Source: Gammaproteobacteria bacterium (GTDB lineage: Bacteria > Pseudomonadota > Gammaproteobacteria > Chromatiales > Chromatiaceae). From it: a stretch of 38,264 nucleotides of DNA. The stretch covers positions 1 to 38,264 of the forward strand of contig JAGRGY010000006.1 of NCBI GenBank assembly GCA_020445255.1. The letters are read 5' to 3'. The first letter of the stretch is position 1, and each line of letters begins with the position of its first letter. The translations under genes and the position numbers were made by a program. The notes beneath the pieces are model-generated. The model was not told the origin of the DNA and searched no databases. It saw nothing but the letters and a program-made list of their open reading frames with translations. Shown here piece after piece: positions 8,202 through 15,288 of the stretch.

Positions 8202-8231
8202 GATGATAACTTGCGATACCCGATGATAACT
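8202..8231. promoter_or_regulatory. Direct repeats GATGATAACT spaced by 20 bases in the divergent promoter region
   Basis: GATGATAACT occurs at 8202-8211 and again at 8222-8231, exactly two helical turns apart, 20 bases before the HIT start. Within it, ATAACTTG (8206-8213), 12 bases, then ATAA (8226-8229) repeats the pattern found ahead of the methyltransferase operon at 6703-6726. The whole space between the divergent NUDIX and HIT genes is about 130 bases, so a regulator bound here could affect both. The repeats are seen directly; the operator function is inferred. Confidence 0.5.
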
Positions 8232-8250
8232 GTGACGACTTGATCCTGTA

Positions 8251-8655
8251 ATGGCGAGCGAAAGTACTACTGATGAGATGTGCCCTTTTTGCCGCTTGGC
8301 GGCAGACCGACTGATACTTGAAGACGAACTCAGCATAGTGATTCGCGACGGCTTTCCAGTTTCAAAAGGCCACACTCTGATCCTCCCCCGCCGCCACGTG
8401 CAGTCGTTCTTCGAAACAACGAGCGAGGAACGCTCGAGCCTTCTGGCAATGCTGGACACGGCGAAGGCAGAACTGGATCAAAGCCTTAAGCCCAACGGTT
8501 ACAACATTGGCATCAATGACGGCGCCACAGCAGGCCAAACCGTACCGCACCTGCATATTCATCTGATTCCGCGATACGAAGGCGATCAGACGGATCCACG
8601 GGGCGGGGTCCGCTGGATCTTCCCTGAAAAGGCGGACTACTGGTCTAAGCGATGA
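8251..8655 (+). CDS. HIT family nucleotide hydrolase/transferase, 134 aa
   Basis: The histidine triad HLHIHLIPR is at residues 100-108, with H102 as the expected nucleophile. The N-terminus has the CPFC pair (11-14) usual in small HINT/Ap4A-hydrolase-like members. The C-terminus ends in a short RWIFPEKADYW segment, also common in such proteins. HIT enzymes cleave nucleotide-phosphate bonds through a nucleotidyl-histidine intermediate, for example in Ap4A or AMP-lysine. A second candidate start is the ATG at 8278, which would give a protein beginning MCPFC. Neither has a clear Shine-Dalgarno. The stop overlaps the start of the following HNH gene by four bases (ATGA), so the two are expressed together. 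The substrate cannot be told from sequence. Confidence 0.9.
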   Translation: MASESTTDEMCPFCRLAADRLILEDELSIVIRDGFPVSKGHTLILPRRHVQSFFETTSEERSSLLAMLDTAKAELDQSLKPNGYNIGINDGATAGQTVPHLHIHLIPRYEGDQTDPRGGVRWIFPEKADYWSKR

Positions 8656-9722
8656 GCAATTCGGCGCTACCGACTGCGGATCAGCAGATCGAGTTCCTGG
8701 CAAAGATTCAGCGGATCTTCACTGAGGGCGAGTTCACCGCCACCTACAAGTTCGCACTCCTCATTGCCCTATCAGATCTCGCTGTAGAGCTCGGAAGAGA
8801 TACCGGCGAGCCATTGGCATTGGACATGAAACAGATAGCTGAGCAGTTCATCGCGCTCTATTGGCCGATGCGTCGCCCCTATCAATCCGGGCTGCCTGGA
8901 TCGCAATCCGACATATTGGCCCAGAACAAAGGTGCTCAGGCGGCGGTACTCAATCAAGTCAAGCGCTTTAGTGACAGCGCGATCCAAACCCTACCGCGCG
9001 CAATCCAGACCCGGATCTGGCCCGAGGTCCTTTCAGAGGTAGCTCGGGTCATCCGTGACCAGCCTGTCCGCTACCTGCAGAACGTCGGCGGTAGCACAGA
9101 CCCGTTTCTGTTCGACCCACCGCAGTCAAGAAAGTCCCTGGTACTCAAGCCTGGCGTCATGTTCTGCCTCCGCCGTTACTACGGGCTCATTCACCAACTG
9201 GCTAAGGCTGGGTGGATTGACCATGTGAAGAGCAACAAGCTCAATGCAACGGTCATTGGCGTGACGGATGACCTGGAATCGTTCATGTTTGGAGCGAGCC
9301 GACAGTCGCTGTCAGTGGTCGCGGATGTTCTCCGGCCATTGCAGAATGACCGTTGCTTCTACTGTAGCGGCCTACTCCGTCGCGAGTCAGCTGAGGTCGA
9401 CCATTTCATCGCCTGGGCTCGATATCCAAGGGACACCGCACATAACTTCGTCCTGGCCCACCGGTCGTGCAACAACGCCAAGCGGGACATTCTGGCTGCT
9501 GAGCGTCATGTCGAGCACTGGCTTGATCGTAATGCCTCCCTGGGAGATGACTTCGTCAGCACAATGCAGCAGTCCGGCTTCGTCACCGATCTGAACACCT
9601 CTATCTCGGTTGCCAGGTGGGCCTATCAGCAGGGCGTTGAGAACAGCGCTCATGGCTGGGTCGAAAAGAAGGTTCTGGAAAACTTGGGAGCCAGCTGCCT
9701 CGATCTGTTCTCTGGCAGCTAG
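8652..9722 (+). CDS. HNH endonuclease, 356 aa, coupled to HIT gene
   Basis: The HNH core lies at about residues 233-277: CFYC with C235/C238, EVDHF with D250/H251, then N265, and RSCNNAK with C273/N274/K277. This is the zinc-supported beta-beta-alpha metal nuclease fold. The first 230 residues are largely helical (LIALSDLAVELG near 37-48 is a recurring feature of such N-terminal parts) and have no domain I can name. About 80 residues follow the HNH motif. The gene starts in an ATGA overlap with the HIT gene, so stoichiometric expression is likely. HNH nucleases in such islands cut phage or plasmid DNA, or act as effectors. The pairing with a HIT enzyme suggests a nucleotide-linked control step, which is inference. 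Confidence 0.85.
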   Translation: MSNSALPTADQQIEFLAKIQRIFTEGEFTATYKFALLIALSDLAVELGRDTGEPLALDMKQIAEQFIALYWPMRRPYQSGLPGSQSDILAQNKGAQAAVLNQVKRFSDSAIQTLPRAIQTRIWPEVLSEVARVIRDQPVRYLQNVGGSTDPFLFDPPQSRKSLVLKPGVMFCLRRYYGLIHQLAKAGWIDHVKSNKLNATVIGVTDDLESFMFGASRQSLSVVADVLRPLQNDRCFYCSGLLRRESAEVDHFIAWARYPRDTAHNFVLAHRSCNNAKRDILAAERHVEHWLDRNASLGDDFVSTMQQSGFVTDLNTSISVARWAYQQGVENSAHGWVEKKVLENLGASCLDLFSGS

Positions 9723-9723
9723 C

Positions 9724-9780
9724 GGTGATTCCGACCGCCGCGAAAATCGAAGAGAGTTCGAATCTCTCCCCGCGATCACC
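9724..9780. repeat. Cruciform with tRNA T-arm-like hairpin (possible attachment-site remnant)
   Basis: An outer pair, GGTGAT (9724-9729) with ATCACC (9775-9780), encloses a perfect hairpin of GAGAG, loop TTCGAAT and CTCTC (9752-9768). The hairpin matches the tRNA T-arm consensus exactly: five pairs, a TTCRANY loop, and closing G53-C61. It is followed by a GC-rich stretch as in a 3' acceptor strand, but no CCA and no anticodon arm are present, so this is not a functional tRNA. It lies 2 bases after the HNH stop, at the edge between low-GC accessory DNA and the GC-rich core. That is where a tRNA 3'-end duplicate left by an integrating element would be expected. Confidence 0.4.
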
Positions 9781-9861
9781 TAACTCGCTGATCCCCGTGG
9801 GCATACTGTTTCAGACCATTCATAATCGTCTGAATTATCGAATTATTCGTAGGTTATCCCC

Positions 9862-10647
9862 TTGATCCACCGTCCCAGGAAAAGGTTCGGCCAGAACTTC
9901 CTGCACGATCAGTCGGTCATCGAACGCATCCTCGTGCATGTCGACCCGCAACCGGGTCAGCACCTGGTCGAGATCGGTCCGGGCCAGGGCGCATTGACAC
10001 GAGGCCTGCTGCAGCGCGCCGGCGAACTGGATGCGATCGAACTCGACCGCGACCTGCTCGAACCGTTGCGACACAAGTGCGCGCCGTTGGGCACCTTGCG
10101 TCTGCACAGCGCGGATGCATTGACGTTCGATTTCCGTTCGCTCGCCGATGACGGGCGGCCGCTGCGCCTGGTCGGCAACCTGCCCTACAACATCTCGACA
10201 CCGCTGCTGTTTCATCTGCTCGAACACGCGGACGTGATCGACGACATGCACTTCATGCTGCAGAAGGAGGTCGTCGACCGTATGGCCGCCACGCCCGGCA
10301 CCAAGGCCTACGGCCGACTGTCGGTGATGCTGCAGCTCATGTGCGAGGTGACCCCTTTGTTCGACATCGGCCCGGCGTCGTTCGACCCGCCGCCGAAGGT
10401 CGTTTCGAGTGTCGTGCGTCTGCGTCCGCTGGCGCACATCCGGCTCGACAGCGCGGAGATCGCTGCCTTTGGAGCGTTCGTTGCGCGGGCCTTCGCGCAT
10501 CGGCGCAAGACCTTGCGCAACAATCTGAAGGAGCTTGTCGACGCCGACCGCATCAGCGCCCTCGGCATCGATCCGGGATGCCGCAGCGAGACCCTGTCCA
10601 TCGACGACCTGATTCGACTGCACCAGGCCGCGGGTCGGCAGGGCTGA
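9862..10647 (+). CDS. rsmA: 16S rRNA (adenine1518-N6/adenine1519-N6)-dimethyltransferase
   Basis: RsmA (KsgA) dimethylates two adjacent adenines in the 3' terminal helix of 16S rRNA during 30S maturation. The N-terminal RKRFGQNFLHD, motif I VEIGPGQGALT (36-46), the acidic IELDRDL (59-65) and motif IV NLPYNISTP (106-114) are all present. Length (261 aa) is close to the usual 265-275. The start is a TTG at 9862: an in-frame TAG lies four codons upstream, so no ATG is available. Only an AGG about 8 bases before serves as ribosome site. The partners commonly upstream in gammaproteobacteria (pdxA, surA) are not here; accessory DNA abuts instead. The promoter may lie in the AT-rich stretch at 9820-9855. 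Confidence 0.97.
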   Translation: MIHRPRKRFGQNFLHDQSVIERILVHVDPQPGQHLVEIGPGQGALTRGLLQRAGELDAIELDRDLLEPLRHKCAPLGTLRLHSADALTFDFRSLADDGRPLRLVGNLPYNISTPLLFHLLEHADVIDDMHFMLQKEVVDRMAATPGTKAYGRLSVMLQLMCEVTPLFDIGPASFDPPPKVVSSVVRLRPLAHIRLDSAEIAAFGAFVARAFAHRRKTLRNNLKELVDADRISALGIDPGCRSETLSIDDLIRLHQAAGRQG

Positions 10648-11098
10648 TCCCGGCGCAGGTCGTTCCGGGCGCCGCTTGGGAGGCTTGTCTATCGGTTCGT
10701 CGTTCCCGTACGTGTGGGAATCGATGGGTTTGATTCGTCCGGATCCCCACCGACGCGTGGATACGGAAGACCGATTGTTGGCGGTCGCCTTACCGCACAG
10801 GCGGACGAGGCGGTTGCCCTGAGCTGCGCTCGGCGTCGACACGCGCAGGCCGCCGGTCACGATGGCATGCCCGACCGGCCCGCGACGGAATGAAGTCGCG
10901 CATTCTCATCTATGCTCTTTCTCGCGGTCTGACGAAGTGCGGACCCGAACCGCAGTACCCAACGGCGTCCCGGGTCACCGGGCTGAACGGGATCTCACGG
11001 GTCCCCTCGCCCCGGCCACCCGGCTGCGGGGGCCGGCTGCATCTGCTCCCCCACGCTCCAACACAATCGCTGGAAGTACGCAGAAGGGAGGTCTCGCC
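10648..11098. other. Non-coding gap of 451 bases between rsmA and ggt
   Basis: No reading frame here looks like a protein; the open frames are GC-rich shadows. A short hairpin TTCCC/GGGAA around 10702-10721 lies after rsmA but lacks a T-run. The last 20 bases contain GGGAGG, the ribosome site of the next gene. A promoter for the gamma-glutamyltransferase probably lies here, but I see no convincing -35/-10 pair. Confidence 0.6.
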
Positions 11099-12916
11099 AT
11101 GCGAAACCGGTTAATCAGCTTTTTTGTCGTCGCCCTGCTCGTTGTCACCCCACCCCTCCTGGCCAAGGACCAGAAGCACCACGCGGGCCATAAACATCAC
11201 AAGGACCATCAAGACCAACCGGCCTCCGGGGCCGTCCGCACGAAACGCGAGATGGTGGTGACCGCGCACCCGCTGGCTACGGCGGCGGGTGCACAGATCC
11301 TCAAGAACGGTGGTACGGCCGCGGATGCGATGGTCGCGGTACAGACGGTGCTCGGCCTGGTCGAGCCGCAGGCCACCGGGCTCGGCGGCGGTGCCTTCAT
11401 CGTCTATTACGACGCCGCGTCCGGCAAGCTGACGACCATAGACGCCCGCGAAAAGGCGCCGGCGGCAGCCACCGAGCAGCGCTTCATGGTGGGCGCACAG
11501 ACCCTGGCATTCTCCGATGCCTGGCAGAGCGGCCTGTCGGTCGGCGTACCCGGGGTGCCGCGGATGATGGAATACGCGCACGAACACTTCGGCCGCCTGC
11601 CGTGGCACCGCCTGTTCGAGCCGGCCATCCGGCTGGCGCAGAAGGGCTATGCGCGGAGCGAGCGCACGGAACGCCAGGTCGCCCAGTTGCTCGCCCTGAA
11701 CCCGTCCTGTGACGATCGCCTGTACTTCCGCGACTCGAACGCGTTCGCCTATTTCGCCAATCCGGACTGCACCGCCAAGCCGGCCGGCGACACCGTGCGC
11801 AACCGGGCCTACGCACGCACCCTCAAGGCGATTGCGCGGCACGGCGCGGACGCCTTCTACACCGGTCCCATTGCCGAGGCCATGGTCGACGCGGTGCAGG
11901 CCGATCGCAACCCGAGCGGCGACGCCGTCATGACCCTGCAGGACCTTGCCGACTACGAGGTCGTGGAACGGCCGCCGGTATGCCTGTGGTACCGCGGGGC
12001 GCACGAGATCTGCGGCATGGGGCCGCCGTCGTCGGGCGCGCTGGCGGTCGGGCAGATGCTCGGCATCCTCGACAACTTCGACCTGGGAGCACTGGGGCCG
12101 CTGGATGTCGAGACCGTGCACCTGTTCGCCCAGGCCGGTCGTCTCGCCTTCGCCGACCGCAACCTCTACGTGGGTGACCCGGACTTCGTGACCGTCCCGG
12201 CCGAGGGCATGCTGGATCCGGCGTACCTGGCCAGCCGCGCCGCGCTGATCACGTCCGACGACATGGGCGCCGCCAGCCCCGGCATGCCGCCCGACGATTT
12301 CGATCCGTCGGCGCCACAGCCGGCATCGATCGAGCACGGCACCAGTCACGTGTCGATTGTCGACCGCTGGGGCAATGCACTGTCGATGACCACGACCGTC
12401 GAGAGCTTCTTCGGCAGTGGCCTCATGGTGCACGGCTTCCTGCTCAACAACGAGCTGACGGACTTTGCGTTCGCCCCGACCGATTCGACGGGCACGCCGA
12501 TCGCCAACCGCGTGCAGCCGGGCAAGCGCCCGCGCAGTTCCATGTCGCCGACCATCGTGTTCAATGCGGACGGCGAGCTGTCGCACCTGACCGGCTCCCC
12601 CGGCGGTTCGCGCATCATCGGCTTCACCGCCCAGTCGCTGATCAACATGCTCGATTTCGGCCTGGACCCGCAGGAGGCGATCGATATCCCCCATTTCCTG
12701 AACCGCAACACGAGCAGCACCGAGGTCGAGGTGCCGATACCCGGCATCACCACCGACTTCGATCGTGATGCGCTGGTCCAGGCCCTGCAGGCACGCGGCT
12801 ACGTGGTCGCGCCGCTCGCCGGCGAGGGCAGCGGCCTGTCGGTGATCCAGGTGACCGACCATGGCCTGCTGGGGGGCGCCGACAAGCGCCGCGACGGCAC
12901 GGTGGGCGGGCGCTGA
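11099..12916 (+). CDS. ggt: Gamma-glutamyltransferase, periplasmic, 605 aa
   Basis: This enzyme transfers the gamma-glutamyl group of glutathione to water or amino acids. A signal peptide covers about residues 1-23 (basic start, hydrophobic SFFVVALLVVTPPLL core). A histidine- and lysine-rich segment follows at 26-39. The proenzyme cleaves itself before the nucleophile T415 in HGTSHVSIVD, giving a large and a small subunit. The small subunit carries LLNNELTDF (448-456) and the SPGGSRI block that shapes the oxyanion hole. The start is the ATG at 11099 with GGGAGG 8 bases upstream; the frame extends further upstream without support. A cysteine-containing insert (204-224) is unusual. The His-rich linker after the signal peptide may bind metal, which is inference. 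A strong hairpin follows the stop. Confidence 0.95.
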   Translation: MRNRLISFFVVALLVVTPPLLAKDQKHHAGHKHHKDHQDQPASGAVRTKREMVVTAHPLATAAGAQILKNGGTAADAMVAVQTVLGLVEPQATGLGGGAFIVYYDAASGKLTTIDAREKAPAAATEQRFMVGAQTLAFSDAWQSGLSVGVPGVPRMMEYAHEHFGRLPWHRLFEPAIRLAQKGYARSERTERQVAQLLALNPSCDDRLYFRDSNAFAYFANPDCTAKPAGDTVRNRAYARTLKAIARHGADAFYTGPIAEAMVDAVQADRNPSGDAVMTLQDLADYEVVERPPVCLWYRGAHEICGMGPPSSGALAVGQMLGILDNFDLGALGPLDVETVHLFAQAGRLAFADRNLYVGDPDFVTVPAEGMLDPAYLASRAALITSDDMGAASPGMPPDDFDPSAPQPASIEHGTSHVSIVDRWGNALSMTTTVESFFGSGLMVHGFLLNNELTDFAFAPTDSTGTPIANRVQPGKRPRSSMSPTIVFNADGELSHLTGSPGGSRIIGFTAQSLINMLDFGLDPQEAIDIPHFLNRNTSSTEVEVPIPGITTDFDRDALVQALQARGYVVAPLAGEGSGLSVIQVTDHGLLGGADKRRDGTVGGR

Positions 12917-12947
12917 GCAGCCGACGCGCCCGGTTCCCGGCACCGGC

Positions 12948-12980
12948 CCGGGGCGGCATGTGCCGCCCCGGACATTTCTG
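12948..12980 (+). terminator. Hairpin terminator after ggt
   Basis: A perfect 10-base-pair stem (CCGGGGCGGC at 12948-12957 with its complement at 12962-12971) closes an ATGT loop 31 bases after the ggt stop. The tail ACATTTCT is only modestly T-rich, so termination may be imperfect and some transcript may reach the ACP phosphodiesterase gene. Confidence 0.6.
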
Positions 12981-13110
12981 CAGATCGGGCGGCGGGGGCC
13001 GATAGCGATATTCCGAAGCACATTATCGACCGCGACGACGGTCCCGCCGCACCGGACACGCCGGCCCGCAGCGTGCAACCGTCGCCGCCCTGGAGAGGAA
13101 CACCGGCCGC

Positions 13111-13728
13111 GTGAACTATCTCGCCCACCTGTACCTGTCAGACGCCCATCCCGAGTCGCTGATCGGCAGCCTGATGGGCGATTTCGTCAAAGGCGGCATC
13201 GGCGATGAACACCCCTACCGGGTACGCGAAGCGATCCGGCTGCACAGGCGGATCGATTCGTTCACCGACGCGCATGACACGGTGTTGCGCAGCCGGCGGC
13301 GCATCGGCGCACCCTACCGCCGTTACGCCGGCATCCTGATCGACGTGTTCTACGACCACTTCCTGGCCTGCGACTGGGCGGCCTACTCGCCAGTACCGCT
13401 CGACCATTTCGCACGCCGCGTGTACCACGTGATGTCGCTCCACCAGCAAGGCTTCCCGCCGCGTATGCAGCGCAGCACCGCGTACATGATCGGCACCGAT
13501 CTGCTCGTCAGCTATCGCGACATCGAGGGCATCCGCACAGCCTTGCGCGGTATCGAGGGCCGTCTGCGTCGGCCGAGCCAGCTCGGGTTGGCGATCGCCG
13601 AACTCGAGTCCAACTACGCGCAACTGCACGCCGACTTCAGCGAGTTCTTCCCCGCACTGATGCAATTCGTTGCCGACAGCGACGAACATCCGGTCGCCGC
13701 CGGCACCGGGCGCCGCCTCGTGCGCTGA
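13111..13728 (+). CDS. acpH: Acyl carrier protein phosphodiesterase, 205 aa
   Basis: AcpH removes the 4'-phosphopantetheine group from holo-ACP. The protein has the family's opening MNYLAHLYLS (1-10), GSLMGDFVKG (19-28), LHRRIDSFTDAH (44-55) with its conserved histidine and aspartates, and ILIDVFYDHFLACDW (75-89), whose DxxxDH pattern supplies metal ligands of this HD-like fold. Length is as expected (E. coli about 193). The start is a GTG at 13111 preceded by GGAGAGG with a rather long spacer of about 12 bases. It follows ggt on the same strand after a hairpin, so it probably has its own promoter in the 130-base gap. Confidence 0.92.
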   Translation: MNYLAHLYLSDAHPESLIGSLMGDFVKGGIGDEHPYRVREAIRLHRRIDSFTDAHDTVLRSRRRIGAPYRRYAGILIDVFYDHFLACDWAAYSPVPLDHFARRVYHVMSLHQQGFPPRMQRSTAYMIGTDLLVSYRDIEGIRTALRGIEGRLRRPSQLGLAIAELESNYAQLHADFSEFFPALMQFVADSDEHPVAAGTGRRLVR

Positions 13729-13873
13729 TCCCGGCCGGCACACCCCGCCGTCTTCTGGCCGGCGAACGATGCTTGGGATCTAAAGCAATGAAATGTAGAA
13801 CTTTTTTACGAACAGCACGGGACGGCGCCACGCCTGACACGGCAAGCTGTTGATTTAACTAGATATTGTCAAG

Positions 13874-13890
13874 TTGGCATCGATACTGCT
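13874..13890 (+). promoter_or_regulatory. Sigma54-like promoter element
   Basis: TTGGCATCGATACTGCT carries GG and GC dinucleotides separated by exactly 10 bases and matches the -24 box (TGGCA) perfectly and the -12 box in CTGC. It lies in a 265-base space between convergent genes and would transcribe toward the 3' end of the DUF21 gene. There, TCCGCCGGCC (13911-13920) and its complement GGCCGGCGGA (about 13975-13984) could fold. Either a small or antisense RNA starts here or the match is chance. Confidence 0.25.
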
Positions 13891-13993
13891 TCGTACAGGC
13901 CAGGTAGCGCGTCCGCCGGCCACGAAGTTTCTGCCGACGCCTGTGCCGAGAAAGAGAACAACACCCGGGCAGACGGCCGGCGGATGCAGCACC

Positions 13994-15091
13994 TTACCCT
14001 GGCGGGTCCTCGCCCGCGGATGTCACCGACTCGACGTTTAGCCCGACCCGCCTGGCCCGCCTCTCCCAGCTGCGTCGCGCCAGCACCTGCATGTCGCTGG
14101 CGCGGTCCGACTCGTCGACGATCTCCACGCCGAGCAGGGTCTCGATGACATCCTCCATCGTCACGATCCCGGCCATGCCGCCGAACTTGTCGACCACCAG
14201 CGCGATCTGCTCGCGCGAGCCGAGAAAGCGGTTGAACAGCTCGACCATCGGGTAGTCCTCTTCGACGGCGATGATGTCGCGGCGCAGCGTGCGCAGCTCG
14301 TCGTCGCCCCGTCCGGCCAGCATGCGGTCCAGCGCCTCGTCCTTGAGCAGGTAGCCGACCACGTGGTCGCGCGATCCCTCTTCGTACAGCGGGATGCGCG
14401 AGAAGCGCAGGTTGCGGCCGGCGTCGACAAACTCGGCGATCTTCTGGCAGACCGGTGCCGCCTCGACCACGGTACGCGGCGTCATCACATCGCGGGCACG
14501 CACGCCGCGGAAGCGCAGCAGGCTGGCGATGATCTCGGATTCCTGCTGCTCGAACACGCCGTGGCGGGCCCCGATGTCGGCCATCGCGACAAAATCACTG
14601 CGCGTGAAGGCGCTGCCGACCTCGTCCTTCTTCAGCGCCCGGGTGACGAACTGGCTGAACCAGACCAACGGCAGCAGCAGGCGGATGATCAGTGCCAGCG
14701 AACGCGCCGTGAACGGCGTCAGCTCGCGCCAGTAGTTGGCGCCGATGGTCTTCGGGATCAGCTCGGAAAGGACCAGGATCGCCAGCGTCATCGATGCCGG
14801 CACCACCAGGTTGGTGATCAGCGGGTTGGCCTCGGCCCAGATCTTGGCCGCCTGGTCGCCGACGCCGATCGCGCCCGCAGTGTGCGCAATCGTATTCAAC
14901 GTCAGGATCGCGGCCAGCGGCCGGTCGATGTTTTCCTTGAACGCCTGCAGCCTGTGGCCGAGCGCGCCGCCCTTCTGCACCTCGATCTGGGCATACGACG
15001 GCGTGATGCTGAGCAGCACCGCCTCCCACAGGGAGCACAGGAACGAGGTCACGATGGCGACCAGGAAGAACGCAATCAACAGGCTGAGCAT
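13994..15091 (-). CDS. DUF21 (CNNM)/CBS-domain membrane protein, 365 aa
   Basis: Member of the CorB/CNNM-like family linked to magnesium and divalent metal handling. The N-terminal DUF21 region has membrane segments at about 1-20, 60-80, 93-113 and 126-146, with the conserved LTLNTIAHTAGA (62-73) and ELIPKTIG. Two CBS motifs follow (RDVMTPRTVV near 200-209 and the MAGIVTMEDVIETLLG end near 308-323). The CorC_HlyC domain common at the C-terminus of longer homologues is absent; the protein ends about 40 residues after the second CBS. The ATG at 15089-15091 opens directly with the first membrane helix. The gene stands alone on the minus strand, convergent with acpH and divergent from the PilZ gene. 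Confidence 0.9.
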   Translation of the reverse strand: MLSLLIAFFLVAIVTSFLCSLWEAVLLSITPSYAQIEVQKGGALGHRLQAFKENIDRPLAAILTLNTIAHTAGAIGVGDQAAKIWAEANPLITNLVVPASMTLAILVLSELIPKTIGANYWRELTPFTARSLALIIRLLLPLVWFSQFVTRALKKDEVGSAFTRSDFVAMADIGARHGVFEQQESEIIASLLRFRGVRARDVMTPRTVVEAAPVCQKIAEFVDAGRNLRFSRIPLYEEGSRDHVVGYLLKDEALDRMLAGRGDDELRTLRRDIIAVEEDYPMVELFNRFLGSREQIALVVDKFGGMAGIVTMEDVIETLLGVEIVDESDRASDMQVLARRSWERRARRVGLNVESVTSAGEDPPG

Positions 15092-15160
15092 GGGCGGTGC
15101 GCGGGTGGTCTCGACAAACCTCGTGGAATGTAACGTGCCCGGCGGCCGATGGGAACGAAA

Positions 15161-15185
15161 CCGGCCCTGCGCGGCCGGGTTTTGT
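15161..15185. repeat. GC hairpin with T-run in the DUF21/PilZ divergent gap
   Basis: CCGGCC (15161-15166) pairs with GGCCGG (15173-15178) around CTGCGC and is followed by GTTTTGT on the plus strand, like a weak intrinsic terminator. No plus-strand gene ends just before it. A second hairpin, ATACGG/CCGTAT (15242-15260), lies ahead of the PilZ start. Both may sit in the leader of the PilZ transcript. Confidence 0.35.
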
Positions 15186-15288
15186 CACCTAGGGAAAACC
15201 CTCGTTAAGCTTCCGCCCGCCGCTGTCGACACTGATCTGTCATACGGGGCTTCGCCGTATCCAGCGCCATCTCGAGAGGGCATGCGTC

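Noticed and set aside
8121..8459. N-terminal extension of the NUDIX frame
   Set aside because: It would be antisense to the HIT gene start and adds serine-rich sequence outside the Nudix family; a start near 8120 is sufficient.
9724..9780. Complete functional tRNA gene
   Set aside because: Only a T-arm and an outer stem can be formed; D-arm, anticodon arm and CCA are missing.
9724..9790. Integron attC site
   Set aside because: ACCTAAC near 9778 fits one core half-site but no matching GTTRRRY half-site is present at the other end, and no cassette structure follows.
11111..13078. 655-residue open frame on the minus strand across ggt
   Set aside because: It is antisense to a clear gamma-glutamyltransferase, has no recognisable domain, and its arginine/valine/glycine-rich composition is that of a GC-rich shadow.
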